A DNA stretch of 64,000 bases from CAZQFV01 sp964613665 (GTDB lineage Bacteria > Chloroflexota > Chloroflexia > DTKN01). Under the pieces are notes generated by a model that ran no database searches, had not been told where the DNA came from, and saw only the letters and a program-made list of their open reading frames with translations. The stretch covers positions 1 to 64,000 of the forward strand of contig CAZTIG010000004.1 of the NCBI GenBank assembly GCA_964613665.1. The letters are read 5' to 3'. This document shows positions 17,301 to 24,478 of the stretch, one piece after another. Every line of letters begins with the position of its first letter. The stretch's first letter is position 1. Made by a program: the position numbers and the translations under genes.

Positions 17301-19269
17301 CGCGATGGTCGTTGCTGCCGCCCAGGTCCTGGCGCAGCAGGTGGAAGAAAGTGAAGGGATCGACCACCTCATAGTCGCGCTCGGGGTGTTGCCGGCGCAG
17401 CTCCTCGGTCAATTGCAGGAGGAACGAGGGCGAGACGTAGACGCAGCGAAAGGTCAGAAAGACAGGCCCGCCGGTCCCGTGGGACTGCTGGTACTGCGCA
17501 TAGGCCTGGTCCACCTGATCGACCCAGTCGGGCAGCGGGTTGTCGTTGCTCATGCCGTAGTAGGGAAAGGCCGTCAGCGGGGTATTGCCCTGGAGGCGGG
17601 GCCAGTCGCCCACCAGGTGGTGCCAGTTGAAGGTGATCCCGTCGGGCGAGAACGAGCGATACAGGTCCACGACCTCGTCGGGCGCCTCGGCGCCCTGGCC
17701 GTTGAGGAAGAACCCGGTGATGGCGAGGCCCAGTCGCCGGTAGTAGGCCGCGTTGTGCTGCCGCCAGGACTCGCGCAGCGATACGGGCAGCGCCTCCGGG
17801 TTCAGGTAGCCGGCCCCGGTGTCGGCAGCCACAAAGTAGTCGTTGGCCGTACGCGTGCTGGCCATATAGTCCAGGATATCGGGCACGATCTCGATCGCCT
17901 GGGGATTGATGCCCCACGCCAGGGGCAGTTCGCCGCGGCGCTCGTCCTGCCACAGGTCCGGCATCAGGGTGTAGAGGGGCTGCGAGAAGTCAAAGTCGCC
18001 CATGTAGTAGAGCAGGTAGGTCTTTGGCGCAACGCGGCCATCCTGCAGCAGGCCGGCCTTGCTCAGGTCATCCGCCGTCGGGGCCGGCAGTCGCGGCACC
18101 CAGCCCGGAAAGGGAGCGAGGCGGTGCACGGAGGCGTTGGCCATGTCCAGGCCGTACACATCGCCCAGGCTGCCGGTGAAGTAGGCTCCGTAGGAAGAGG
18201 CCAGCCAGACCGTCTCCCACTCCCCGTCCACCGGGGCGTGGCTTCCTCCAGCCCCCGCGCTGTCGGAGTACTTTTGCCACCAGGGCGGAAAGCCCCACAC
18301 GGCGATCATCTGCTCCCCGGCCTGCCGGCGGGCCGCCGCCAGGATCTCCTCAAAGACTGCCCGGTCCTCGCCCAGCGGCTGGTCCGGCTCATCGATCGGT
18401 ATCTCGTCGCCCCATGGCGACAGATCGAAGACAAAGCCGCGGCCCTGCACGAGGTAGTCGCGGGAAAAGACCGAGGTAGACCCGCTGGTCATCTGGCGCT
18501 GCCCGTAGAGCACGGCCGGCCAGCCATCCTCGATATAGGCCAGCAGGAGCGGGTTGGCCCGGCCTGTCTGCAGGTACTCTTGAACGGCCCAACGGTAGGC
18601 CCCGGCCTTGCTGCTGAAGCGGCCGCTGAGGTCCACCAGCACCGGCATCGCCGCGGTGACCTGGTCGTAGAGCGCGCTGCCCTGGCGGATCACGGGCGTG
18701 TTCTCGATCCCGGCGATCGTCGTGGCCACGTTCAGCGTGGCAGGCACGCGATCCTCCCAGACCACCGTCCCGGCGACATCGGCGCGAAAGGTCTCGAGCA
18801 GCGCTGCCAGGTCGGCGATGGGGACGACCTGGTACTGGCTGAGCCACTCCTCGGGAGCGAGGAAGGTCTGCAGCCAGTAGTCGTCCACGCCTGCCGCGTG
18901 GTACACGTAGAGGCGTGGGCCGGCGCGGTTGACGATGCCCTGCAGCGTGGTCACGAACAGGGTGAGGTCATAGTCGTACAGCAGGTCGCTGTACGACTTG
19001 CCCGGCACGGGCTGCTCGGCCCCCTGGACGCCGTAGCCGTCTCCGGAACGGGCCTCGTGGTTTAGGTAGGATGCCCGCAGGTCATAGGTGTAGAGGATCG
19101 GCGCGGGGTCGGCGGGCACGGCCCAGGCGGACGGCGGGTTCGAGGCAGGCGCCGGCCCCAGGCCCGGCCAGACGTTGAGGGCAACGAGCAGCACCAGCGT
19201 CAGGCTCACCCCAAGGAAGCCCCTCCGCCGACGAGAGCCAAGCAGCCTGGCAAAGTAACGCCTGTCCAA
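14344..19269 (-). CDS. Giant secreted protein: GxGYxYP-like, beta-propeller, cohesin-like and dockerin modules
   Basis: About 1641 residues. A signal anchor (residues ~18-40) leads to a GxGYxYP-type putative glycoside hydrolase region (~60-650), then two-component-regulator-type propeller repeats with recurring GLASNWV, GLPSDNVT and VWFGT blades (~840-1150). A Thr/Pro/Ser linker (~1175-1325) precedes a cohesin-like beta-sandwich (~1333-1486) and a dockerin with two calcium loops, DIDKDGQVTVLD and DINGDGNTDVLD (~1496-1555), ending in a TP-rich tail. TTG 19269 is chosen because GGAGG lies 5 bases upstream; GTG 19281 is the alternative. Likely extracellular glycan binding or breakdown. Domain calls are by eye. 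Confidence 0.8.
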   Translation of the reverse strand: MDRRYFARLLGSRRRRGFLGVSLTLVLLVALNVWPGLGPAPASNPPSAWAVPADPAPILYTYDLRASYLNHEARSGDGYGVQGAEQPVPGKSYSDLLYDYDLTLFVTTLQGIVNRAGPRLYVYHAAGVDDYWLQTFLAPEEWLSQYQVVPIADLAALLETFRADVAGTVVWEDRVPATLNVATTIAGIENTPVIRQGSALYDQVTAAMPVLVDLSGRFSSKAGAYRWAVQEYLQTGRANPLLLAYIEDGWPAVLYGQRQMTSGSTSVFSRDYLVQGRGFVFDLSPWGDEIPIDEPDQPLGEDRAVFEEILAAARRQAGEQMIAVWGFPPWWQKYSDSAGAGGSHAPVDGEWETVWLASSYGAYFTGSLGDVYGLDMANASVHRLAPFPGWVPRLPAPTADDLSKAGLLQDGRVAPKTYLLYYMGDFDFSQPLYTLMPDLWQDERRGELPLAWGINPQAIEIVPDILDYMASTRTANDYFVAADTGAGYLNPEALPVSLRESWRQHNAAYYRRLGLAITGFFLNGQGAEAPDEVVDLYRSFSPDGITFNWHHLVGDWPRLQGNTPLTAFPYYGMSNDNPLPDWVDQVDQAYAQYQQSHGTGGPVFLTFRCVYVSPSFLLQLTEELRRQHPERDYEVVDPFTFFHLLRQDLGGSNDHRATFLQPALPAKMVAGQAEAIQLAVRNDGWDTWPAQEVGLGFNMEETAAAGASPGASGNALYLPLESEVLPGQVYTFTFLLGAPLRPGTYRMQYDMLRQPWQWFHAEGSLWQQESVQVELPIAGMTLEPRTLPQWPTPAPFGPNGLPTPRISQGVTATVTATAAVSPAAPPLTPAPIPESLPSGWDQPRLVAQTLAGRPIWAVARDARGTIWLGGEQGVVAFSPNDDVDPDDDTVQTYSQADGLPNQWVTAIAADDAGGVWFGTQGGGVAYRDGAGWTIHTAADGLASNWVRDIAIDSAGLVWFATSRGVSVFSGTTWQTFTPNDSPLPHDVVTDIAIDRDGNYWFATEGGGVARLSADGREWQSYTTADGLGDDFVLSMATDPQGYVWAGTWRGGLSVFDGQEWQTYKAGNSGLAANWVQAVAVDAQGRVWCGTYGLPGGGLSVLVPGTGQWAQYGPADGLPSDNVTVLAPTRPGEIWVGTQLGAIRYLDPLAIYAPELSPTPQPSPRTTPPPTRDPTRYAYRGGEEWSVAGLGAAAAPAGPLQPPTPTRLPSPTQGTPAPTSTRLPSPTPPVSASPSPVPPTDTPSPSPPTPTPTRTNTPTHSPRPTATPTRTPTGTATPGTPTASPTASPTVTGTPPTATPTRTATPTAVPTGVCPTARPAPPATPAPLPTQETDLVHTFTATSGKVKRINERPGGNALRVPETRGIGGRPIRVYVNADTLVWVAGIQLEISYDTTMLTATGVNLTPRSETMSRPAPVLDTGRGSVDLLLFSPEGAAIPPGRGPILSLLFEVQSGAADGRRARIDITRAILVDVDGNEVVVPGSYIYDGSLVICSSCFLHNGDIDKDGQVTVLDVQRAVNIVIGRHIADDEEIVALDINGDGNTDVLDVIKLVNLALGREEPPPWQPSPTPLPFVTPTPTYPPTLTPTGTPSTATPTATVGTPTPSPTGLTPTPTATATPATVSPQPTVAPYPTVLSTAPAAP

Positions 19270-19298
19270 CGGATCCTCCACGGTCCGATCTATTGTCT

Positions 19299-19327
19299 AT
19301 TGTACAACAAAGGCAGGCGTCTGTCAA
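19299..19327 (-). promoter_or_regulatory. Promoter for the giant protein-pgeF-yggS operon
   Basis: Minus strand TTGACA (19327-19322), 17-base spacer, TACAAT (19304-19299). It predicts a leader of roughly 23 bases before TTG 19269, which supports that start. Confidence 0.8.
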
Positions 19328-19387
19328 CGACAAAAGGTAGTGCGGCGCGCTGAGCAGATTGGGGAGGCAGTAATCGCGCAAGCCCAC

Positions 19388-19416
19388 TTGACAGAGACGG
19401 ACAAATGTTCTATCAT
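19388..19416 (+). promoter_or_regulatory. Promoter for the DUF3795-like gene
   Basis: TTGACA (19388-19393), 17-base spacer, TATCAT (19411-19416). Confidence 0.75.
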
Positions 19417-19463
19417 GACCCCGTGTTCGGCCAGAGCCGCGTTGGAGAAGAAGGAGGATTCCC

Positions 19464-19808
19464 ATGGAGCGCATCATCGCCCACTGTGGTCTCATCTGCA
19501 ACGACTGCCCCGCCTACATCGCTACCCAGACGAACGACCGCGCGCTGCTGGAACGCACCGCCAGCGAATGGTCGCAGGCGTTCCACGCCACCATTACCCC
19601 GGAGAGCATCCTCTGCGACGGCTGCATCGCCACGAGCGACCGCCTCTGCGGGCACTGCTACGAATGCGAAGTGCGGCTGTGCGGCATCGAGCGCGGCGTG
19701 GCCAACTGCGCCGTGTGCCCGGACTATAGCTGCCAGCGGCTGGAGACCTTTTTCGCTATGGCGCCGGATGCCAGGAAGACGCTGGAGCAGCTGCGGGCGC
19801 AGGCATAG
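19464..19808 (+). CDS. Cysteine-rich DUF3795-like protein
   Basis: 114 residues with many cysteines in short pairs: HCGLICNDCPAY near residue 8, LCDGC near 51, CGHCYECEVRLC near 62 and NCAVCPDYSC near 80. This pattern and size match the DUF3795 family, thought to bind zinc or an iron-sulfur cluster; no activity is established. AAGGAGG lies before ATG and a consensus promoter sits upstream, so it is probably a monocistronic, well-expressed gene. Confidence 0.82.
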   Translation: MERIIAHCGLICNDCPAYIATQTNDRALLERTASEWSQAFHATITPESILCDGCIATSDRLCGHCYECEVRLCGIERGVANCAVCPDYSCQRLETFFAMAPDARKTLEQLRAQA

Positions 19809-20130
19809 GCAACTGCCGCGGATCAACCCCGAAGGCACAGCGGTGCCACCGGAGCGGGCCGCCGGTACGAGGGCCCTCGAAGACGCCAGGTGCCCTCGGC
19901 GACGTGGTCTGCGCTCGGGGCGCACATCTGTGCCTACGGGGCGTCACGCCCGAGGGAAGACAGCGCACTGGCGCCCGGCGTGCCGCACCGGATCCTGCCG
20001 CCACCGAAGCTGCCAGGAGCCGGGCCGAAGCCTGCCGCCGTGGGCGCCGACACGGCGACCGCGGCGGGGCCGGCTGGGCAGCCGGCGCCGGACGGGGGCG
20101 AGGGTGGGACACGGCGCCCGGGTGAACGGG
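19809..20130. other. Intergenic region, nothing recognised
   Basis: About 320 GC-rich bases between convergent genes. No promoter, hairpin with a T-tract, or protein family resemblance was seen; the open frames are shadows of base composition. Confidence 0.5.
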
Positions 20131-20802
20131 CTACGTGCCGCTGGCGGATGGGCAGCGGCCGGCCAGAGGACAACCGCAGCAGCGTGGCCGCCGCGCGCGG
20201 CAGCGTTCCTGGCCGTGGCGGACGATCAGGGCATGGTACTCGTTGAACAGGGCCGCGTCGGCCGGCAGGTGCTGCATGAAGACGGCCTGTAGCTTCTCAT
20301 AGGAACAGGACGGCGGCACCAGCCCCAGGCGCGCCAACAGCCGCCGCGTGTACGCCCCCACCACAAAGACCGCCCGGCCCCCGGCGTACAGCAGGATACT
20401 GTCGGCCGTCTCCGGTCCGATGCCCGGCACGGCCAGCAGCTCCCGCCGCAGCGAACCCAGCTCCCCACGCAGCACGCCGTACGGGTCGCCGCCGTGGGCC
20501 CGCCAGAGATGCTCCACCAGCGCCCGCAGACGGCCGGCCTTGACCCGGTAGGTGCCCGCCGGCCGCAGCAGCCGCTCCATCTCCGCCTGCGGGAGATCGC
20601 GCAGGCCGGCCGGCGAGAGCGCGCCGGCCGCCTTCAGGTTCGCCAGGGCCCTCTCCACGTTCCGCCAGGTCGTGTTCTGGACCAGGACGGCTCCCACCAT
20701 GATCTCCCAGGCTCCTTCGCCGGGCCACCAGCCCTGCGGGCCGTAGGCCGCCAGAAGCGCCCGGTAGCACTCCAGGAGGACCCGCTCGCTCGCCTCACCC
20801 AT
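20131..20802 (-). CDS. Endonuclease III-related HhH-GPD protein (COG2231 type), catalytic Asp missing
   Basis: 223 residues. HhH motif AVPGIGPETADSILLYAGG near residue 135 and a C-terminal cysteine set CRARRPRCCGCPLAGRC for a 4Fe-4S cluster place it in the endonuclease III-related group. In that group the catalytic aspartate follows in a VVDAYTRR-type motif; here the sequence is VVGAYTRR (codon GGG). The usual lysine position is Glu, normal for the subgroup. It may therefore bind damage without cutting, or use another residue. Its start overlaps the DUF4430-like gene by 8 bases, so it is the last gene of the cobalamin operon. Confidence 0.82.
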   Translation of the reverse strand: MGEASERVLLECYRALLAAYGPQGWWPGEGAWEIMVGAVLVQNTTWRNVERALANLKAAGALSPAGLRDLPQAEMERLLRPAGTYRVKAGRLRALVEHLWRAHGGDPYGVLRGELGSLRRELLAVPGIGPETADSILLYAGGRAVFVVGAYTRRLLARLGLVPPSCSYEKLQAVFMQHLPADAALFNEYHALIVRHGQERCRARRPRCCGCPLAGRCPSASGT

Positions 20803-21691
20803 CGCCCGCCCGCCTCCGCCAGCGCACCCCCAGCCACAGGCCCAGCAGCAGCAGCACCAGGCCGCCGAAGCCCAGGGCCGTGTACAGGCCGCCGTCGGCC
20901 GCGCCACCCGTCGAAGCGCCCTGCCCCGGCGGATGCGCGCCGCCCAGGGCGGTGACGATCGGCGGCGTCTCGGTCGCCGTGGGCAGCGGGGCCGCGCTGG
21001 GCCGCACCGCGGGCACTGCCTCGGTCGCCAGCGCCGCGGGAGAGGCCCAGGCGACCGGCCGGGGAGACACCTCCTCCGTGGGCGGCGGCGCCGCGGTGTC
21101 GACCGGGGCCGTCGGCACCGTGGGCGAGGCGCTCGGGGTCGCGGGCATCCCGGTGGGAGGCCGCCCCGGCTCCGCACTCGGCGGCACCTGGACTGGCGCC
21201 GCCGGCCCGGCCAGGGCCCAGATCTGCTCCCACGTCAGCAGCGGCGGCGCGGTCTGCCCGCTGCCCCAGACCCAGCCGTCCACGTCGCCATCGCGCAGGA
21301 TGTGGCTGGCCGCGCCCGTCGGCGCATAGACCCAGGCGCCGCCCTCCAGATGAAAGTAGCTCCAATAGAGGCACTCGCCGCCGCGGCACTGGCAAAAGCA
21401 GTCCTGCGGCGTGGGGGCACAGCCCACATCCTCGACGGCGCAGACCGCCGCCCCGGCCAGCAGGGCCACGCTCAGGCCCGAGCGCTGCAGCAGCTCTACC
21501 CCGGTGATGCTGTCCCCGGTGAAAGCGACCACGCGCACGATCACCCGGCCGTCGCGGAAGTCCACGACCAGGCCGGCGTGGTGCTCTGCCTGGGCTGCGG
21601 CCGGCAGGGGCCGGGCGGCCGCAGACAGCACGACCAGCAGCAACAGAGCCACAAGGAGATCCCTGCGTCGCGACATCGCCTGTGCTCGCAT
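20795..21691 (-). CDS. Secreted DUF4430-like (transcobalamin C-domain-like) membrane-anchored protein
   Basis: 298 residues. Signal peptide (residues ~9-34); a domain at ~38-165 with CLYWSYFHLEGG and ILRDGDVDGWVWGSG, matching the DUF4430/transcobalamin-like pattern of a WSYF-type strand followed by a GDV-W strand; a Thr/Pro linker (~180-265); a C-terminal membrane helix with Arg-rich tail. A cluster of six cysteines (CAVEDVGC, CFCQC, C) before the WSYF strand is unusual. DUF4430 domains resemble the C-terminal beta domain of intrinsic factor. It is in a B12-riboswitch operon next to cobO, which supports a role in corrinoid capture. Confidence 0.72.
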   Translation of the reverse strand: MRAQAMSRRRDLLVALLLLVVLSAAARPLPAAAQAEHHAGLVVDFRDGRVIVRVVAFTGDSITGVELLQRSGLSVALLAGAAVCAVEDVGCAPTPQDCFCQCRGGECLYWSYFHLEGGAWVYAPTGAASHILRDGDVDGWVWGSGQTAPPLLTWEQIWALAGPAAPVQVPPSAEPGRPPTGMPATPSASPTVPTAPVDTAAPPPTEEVSPRPVAWASPAALATEAVPAVRPSAAPLPTATETPPIVTALGGAHPPGQGASTGGAADGGLYTALGFGGLVLLLLGLWLGVRWRRRAGDG

Positions 21692-21723
21692 ACCGGACAG
21701 GCCTCCCAGGCGCGCCGGGCGCG

Positions 21724-22269
21724 TCAGTACTCGATGCCCCGCCGCGCGGGCACACCCCGCGCGTACGGATGCTTCACCTCGCGCATCTCGGTGACCAGGT
21801 CGGCCCGCGCGATCAGCTCTACGGGCGCTCGCCGGCCGGTCAGGATCAGCTCGACGCCGGCCGGCCGCTGCTCCAGGAAAACCACTACCTCCGCCAGCGT
21901 GAGCAGCCCAAAGTGCAGGGCCACGCAGACCTCGTCCAGGACGACAATGTCGTAGCTGCCGCTGCACATGGCCGCGCGGGCCCGGTCCAGCCCTTCGTGG
22001 GCCAGGCGCACGTCCTCGGGCGTGGCCTCGTGGACGTGGATGAGCGTGGGCCGGCCGTACTGCTCGATCGTCAGGTAGGGCGACAGCATGCCCGCCGATC
22101 GCAGCTCGCCATAGTCCTGCCCTTTCATGAACTGGCCGATGTAGGTGCGCAGGCCGTGGCCGGCCGCCCGCAGGGCCAACCCCAGCGCCGCCGTGGTCTT
22201 GCCCTTGCCGTCGCCGGTGTAGATCTGGACCAGGCCCGTGCCGTCAGCGGATCGCTGCACGTCGGACAT
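21724..22269 (-). CDS. cobO: Cob(I)yrinic acid a,c-diamide adenosyltransferase
   Basis: 181 residues, usual length for CobO/BtuR/CobA. P-loop TGDGKGKTTAA at residues 18-28 and VVLDEVCVAL near 110 are family signatures. It transfers adenosyl from ATP to cob(I)alamin or cobinamide, making the coenzyme form. The start codon lies 26 bases inside the 3' end of the upstream barrel-protein gene, so the two are translationally linked. Its presence without de novo corrin-ring genes nearby suggests salvage rather than synthesis. Confidence 0.93.
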   Translation of the reverse strand: MSDVQRSADGTGLVQIYTGDGKGKTTAALGLALRAAGHGLRTYIGQFMKGQDYGELRSAGMLSPYLTIEQYGRPTLIHVHEATPEDVRLAHEGLDRARAAMCSGSYDIVVLDEVCVALHFGLLTLAEVVVFLEQRPAGVELILTGRRAPVELIARADLVTEMREVKHPYARGVPARRGIEY

Positions 22270-23377
22270 CGCCCACCTCGCCAGCAACACCTCTGGCCCG
22301 GGCCGGCCGTGCCAGGCGGCGCAGGGCCAGCCCGACCAGGAAGGCGACCAGGCCGATACCGCCAAGCGCGGCCGACAGGGGATCGCCGTGGCCGGTCGCA
22401 GGAAGCACCGCCGGGGTGTCGGCCACCACGGTGCGGGCCAGCGGAAAGGGCCGCAGCATCAGCGCCGGCACGGCCTGGTAGGTGGCCACGGCGTTCTCGC
22501 CGAAGCCGGCCTGCCACTCCAGCGCCCCGCTGGGGAGCTGCAGCCGCCAGAGGGCCGTCAGCGGCGTGCTGCCGGCCACGGTCCAGTCCGCGCCCTCGGG
22601 GTCCTCGCCGGCCGCGACGAGGGCCTGCACGACATAGGCGGTGGAATTGGCATCGGTGTCGCTGCCCCACGGCGAGGGCTTGGCGTAGGGGAAACCGCCG
22701 TCGGCGTTCTGCTGGCCGTGCAGATAGGCCAGGGCCCGCTGCAGGGCCGGGTCCGACCGGGGCACGCCGGCCGCGACGAGGGCCTGAACGGCCAGTGCGG
22801 CCGAGTTGGTGTCGGCGGCGCCCGCGCCTGGGCTGCCGTCCCAGGCCCAACCGCCCTCGGGGGTCTGGGCCGCGCGCAGCCAGGAGACAGCCTCGGCGGG
22901 GATCGGCCGGCCGGCAGCAGAGAGGGCCAGCAGGGCAAAGGCATGGCCGGTCAGATCGGACCCGTAGCGCCCACTCGCCGGGTCGTAGGCCGATTCCAGG
23001 GCGGCCACCAGGTCGACCCCGCCGAAGGCGCGCGGGTCGTGGCCGGCACAGACCGCCGCCAGGAGGACCTTTGCCGCGCTGCCGGGCGCACCGGCCAGCT
23101 CGCCCGCGTGGGCGCCCAGGTAGGAGACAGGGGAGTTGCCCGCGGCCAGGAAGCCGTTGGGGTCACCCTCGACGGCACAGATGGCCAGCACGGCGTCCGC
23201 GGTCGTACCAGGGCCAAAGCCGGGAAAGCCGCCATCGGGCTGTTGCTGTCGGGCGATCCAGGCCAGTGCTCCCAGGGCGGCGTCGCGGTACGGGCCGGCC
23301 GCCTGTGCCGCCGGGGGCAGGGCGATCAGCAGAGCGAGCACGAGCAGGAGAACGGACAGGGAACGGCAGGCACGCAT
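22244..23377 (-). CDS. Secreted prenyltransferase/squalene-oxidase-repeat barrel protein with LPATG anchor, transcobalamin-like
   Basis: 377 residues. Signal peptide (1-26), then at least four alpha/alpha repeats with the QxxDGGFP-type turn (IARQQQPDGGFPGFG, LRAAQTPEGGWAWDG, LHGQQNADGGFPYAK), each followed by a helix with ADTNSAALAVQAL-type sequence. This barrel is the fold of the N-terminal half of transcobalamin and intrinsic factor. The C-terminus has LPATG, a hydrophobic helix and Arg-rich tail: a sortase sorting signal. First gene after the cobalamin riboswitch; AAAGGAGG precedes ATG. A B12-capture role is inferred from the fold plus regulation; a terpene cyclase role is unlikely for a secreted protein. 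Confidence 0.78.
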   Translation of the reverse strand: MRACRSLSVLLLVLALLIALPPAAQAAGPYRDAALGALAWIARQQQPDGGFPGFGPGTTADAVLAICAVEGDPNGFLAAGNSPVSYLGAHAGELAGAPGSAAKVLLAAVCAGHDPRAFGGVDLVAALESAYDPASGRYGSDLTGHAFALLALSAAGRPIPAEAVSWLRAAQTPEGGWAWDGSPGAGAADTNSAALAVQALVAAGVPRSDPALQRALAYLHGQQNADGGFPYAKPSPWGSDTDANSTAYVVQALVAAGEDPEGADWTVAGSTPLTALWRLQLPSGALEWQAGFGENAVATYQAVPALMLRPFPLARTVVADTPAVLPATGHGDPLSAALGGIGLVAFLVGLALRRLARPARARGVAGEVGDVRRAAIR

Positions 23378-23412
23378 GGCACGACCTCCTTTTCTACGAC
23401 CGAACGGCCAGC

Positions 23413-23439
23413 AAAAAGCCCCTCCATGGAAGGAGGGGC
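23413..23439 (-). terminator. Intrinsic terminator, riboswitch expression platform
   Basis: Minus strand stem GCCCCTCC/GGAGGGGC (23439-23432 with 23425-23418), 6-base loop, followed by five T. It lies between the B12 aptamer and the start codon, so ligand-dependent attenuation is the likely control. Confidence 0.85.
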
Positions 23440-23499
23440 GTACCCAGGCGCCGGAGCATCCTCTCACACCCCTTTGTCCACGAAGGCAGTGCAGAGAAG

Positions 23500-23620
23500 C
23501 GGCAGAGGTGGGCGACCTGGCTTGGGATGGCGTGCATCCCTCACAGTTGCGGGACAGCACCGGACTCGCACCGGTTTCCCCCGTTCGGCCCTGGCATCCG
23601 GGCTTCGGGCGCCTCTGCCA
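23500..23620 (-). promoter_or_regulatory. Cobalamin riboswitch aptamer
   Basis: On the minus strand the B12-box core GTGCGAGTCCGGTGCTGTC then CCCGCAACTGTGA is present, preceded by a GGGGGAAaCCGG element. Closing stem GGCAGAGG at the 5' end (23618 region) pairs with CCTCTGCC at the 3' end (23501 region), and GCCAGGTCGCCC precedes it. This is the family signature. The downstream terminator suggests that bound adenosyl- or other cobalamin switches the operon off. Confidence 0.92.
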
Positions 23621-23655
23621 CCACGGATCGATTGTTAAACAGGAGCAGCCACAGC

Positions 23656-23684
23656 AATATAGCAGAAAAGGGCCGGCCTGTCAA
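23656..23684 (-). promoter_or_regulatory. Promoter for the cobalamin-riboswitch operon
   Basis: Minus strand TTGACA (23684-23679), 17-base spacer, TATATT (23661-23656), about 35 bases before the aptamer. Confidence 0.8.
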
Positions 23685-23713
23685 ATCGGCAACCGTCAAG
23701 ACCTCTCCAGAAC

Positions 23714-23742
23714 TTGCAATCGCCGCGCGCTTGTGATACAAT
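23714..23742 (+). promoter_or_regulatory. Promoter for radC
   Basis: TTGCAA (23714-23719), 17-base spacer, TACAAT (23737-23742) with TTGTGA immediately before the -10. Divergent from the riboswitch promoter. Confidence 0.65.
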
Positions 23743-23773
23743 GCAGGCAAGCGATTAGGCGAGGGAGGAAGGG

Positions 23774-24478
23774 ATGCACGACACGAGCGAAGCACACTGG
23801 CGCACCATGCGCGAGCTGCCGGCCACGGAGCAGCCCCGGGAGCGGCTCCTGCAACTCGGGCCGGCGGCGCTCTCCGAGGCCGAGCTGCTGGCGATCCTGC
23901 TGCGCACCGGCACCGCGAGGCGCACCGTGCTGGACCTGGCGCGCGACCTGCTGCTGGCCCACGGCGGCCTGCACGGGCTGCTGCGGGCCAACGCCGCGGA
24001 GCTATCCCAGGCGCGCGGCGTGGGGCCGGCCAAGGCCGCGCAGGTCAAGGCGGCGCTCGAGCTGGGCCGGCGGCTGCTGCTGGTCGCCCCGGGTGAACGC
24101 CTGCAGGTCCGCTCGCCCGAGGACGTCGCCGCCCTACTGCTCCTGGAGATGGGCACGCTGGACCAGGAGCAGCTGCGGGCCATTCTCCTGGACACGCGCC
24201 ACCAGGTCATCCGGCAGGCCGTGGTCTACCAGGGAAACGTCAGCACCTCGCTGGTGCGGGTGGGGGAGCTCTTTCGCGAGGCGGTGCGCGAGAACGCCGC
24301 CGCGGTGCTGATCGTGCACAACCACCCGAGCGGCGACCCAACGCCCAGCCCGGAGGACGTGGCCGTGACGAAGGAAATCGTGGCGGCCGGCCGGCTGCTC
24401 TCGGTCGAGGTGCTCGACCACCTGGTCATCGGGAGGCAGCGCTATGTCTCTCTGCGCGAGAGGGGGCTGGGGTTCTAG
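23774..24478 (+). CDS. radC: RadC-family JAB1/MPN-domain protein
   Basis: 234 residues. N-terminal helix-hairpin-helix (ARGVGPAKAAQ near residue 82) and a C-terminal MPN/JAMM domain with HNHPSGDPTPSPED near residue 178, the metal-binding motif. RadC homologues are widespread; the historic DNA-repair name is not well supported biochemically. ATG 23774 is preceded by GAGGGAGGAAGG. Its stop codon lies in the palindrome CTAG shared with the stop of the convergent histidine kinase gene, so the two genes end within each other. Confidence 0.9.
   Translation: MHDTSEAHWRTMRELPATEQPRERLLQLGPAALSEAELLAILLRTGTARRTVLDLARDLLLAHGGLHGLLRANAAELSQARGVGPAKAAQVKAALELGRRLLLVAPGERLQVRSPEDVAALLLLEMGTLDQEQLRAILLDTRHQVIRQAVVYQGNVSTSLVRVGELFREAVRENAAAVLIVHNHPSGDPTPSPEDVAVTKEIVAAGRLLSVEVLDHLVIGRQRYVSLRERGLGF

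Noticed and set aside
19809..20130. Possible small genes after the DUF3795-like gene
   Set aside because: Open frames lack ribosome-binding sites and are made of Arg/Ala/Pro/Gly shadow sequence.
20795..21691. LPXTG anchor on the DUF4430-like protein
   Set aside because: No LPxTG-like pentapeptide precedes its C-terminal helix; it is better read as a plain transmembrane anchor.
22244..23377. Terpene cyclase or prenyltransferase enzyme
   Set aside because: It has a signal peptide and surface anchor and no DxDD or similar acidic catalytic motif; the barrel repeats plus riboswitch control point to a binding role.
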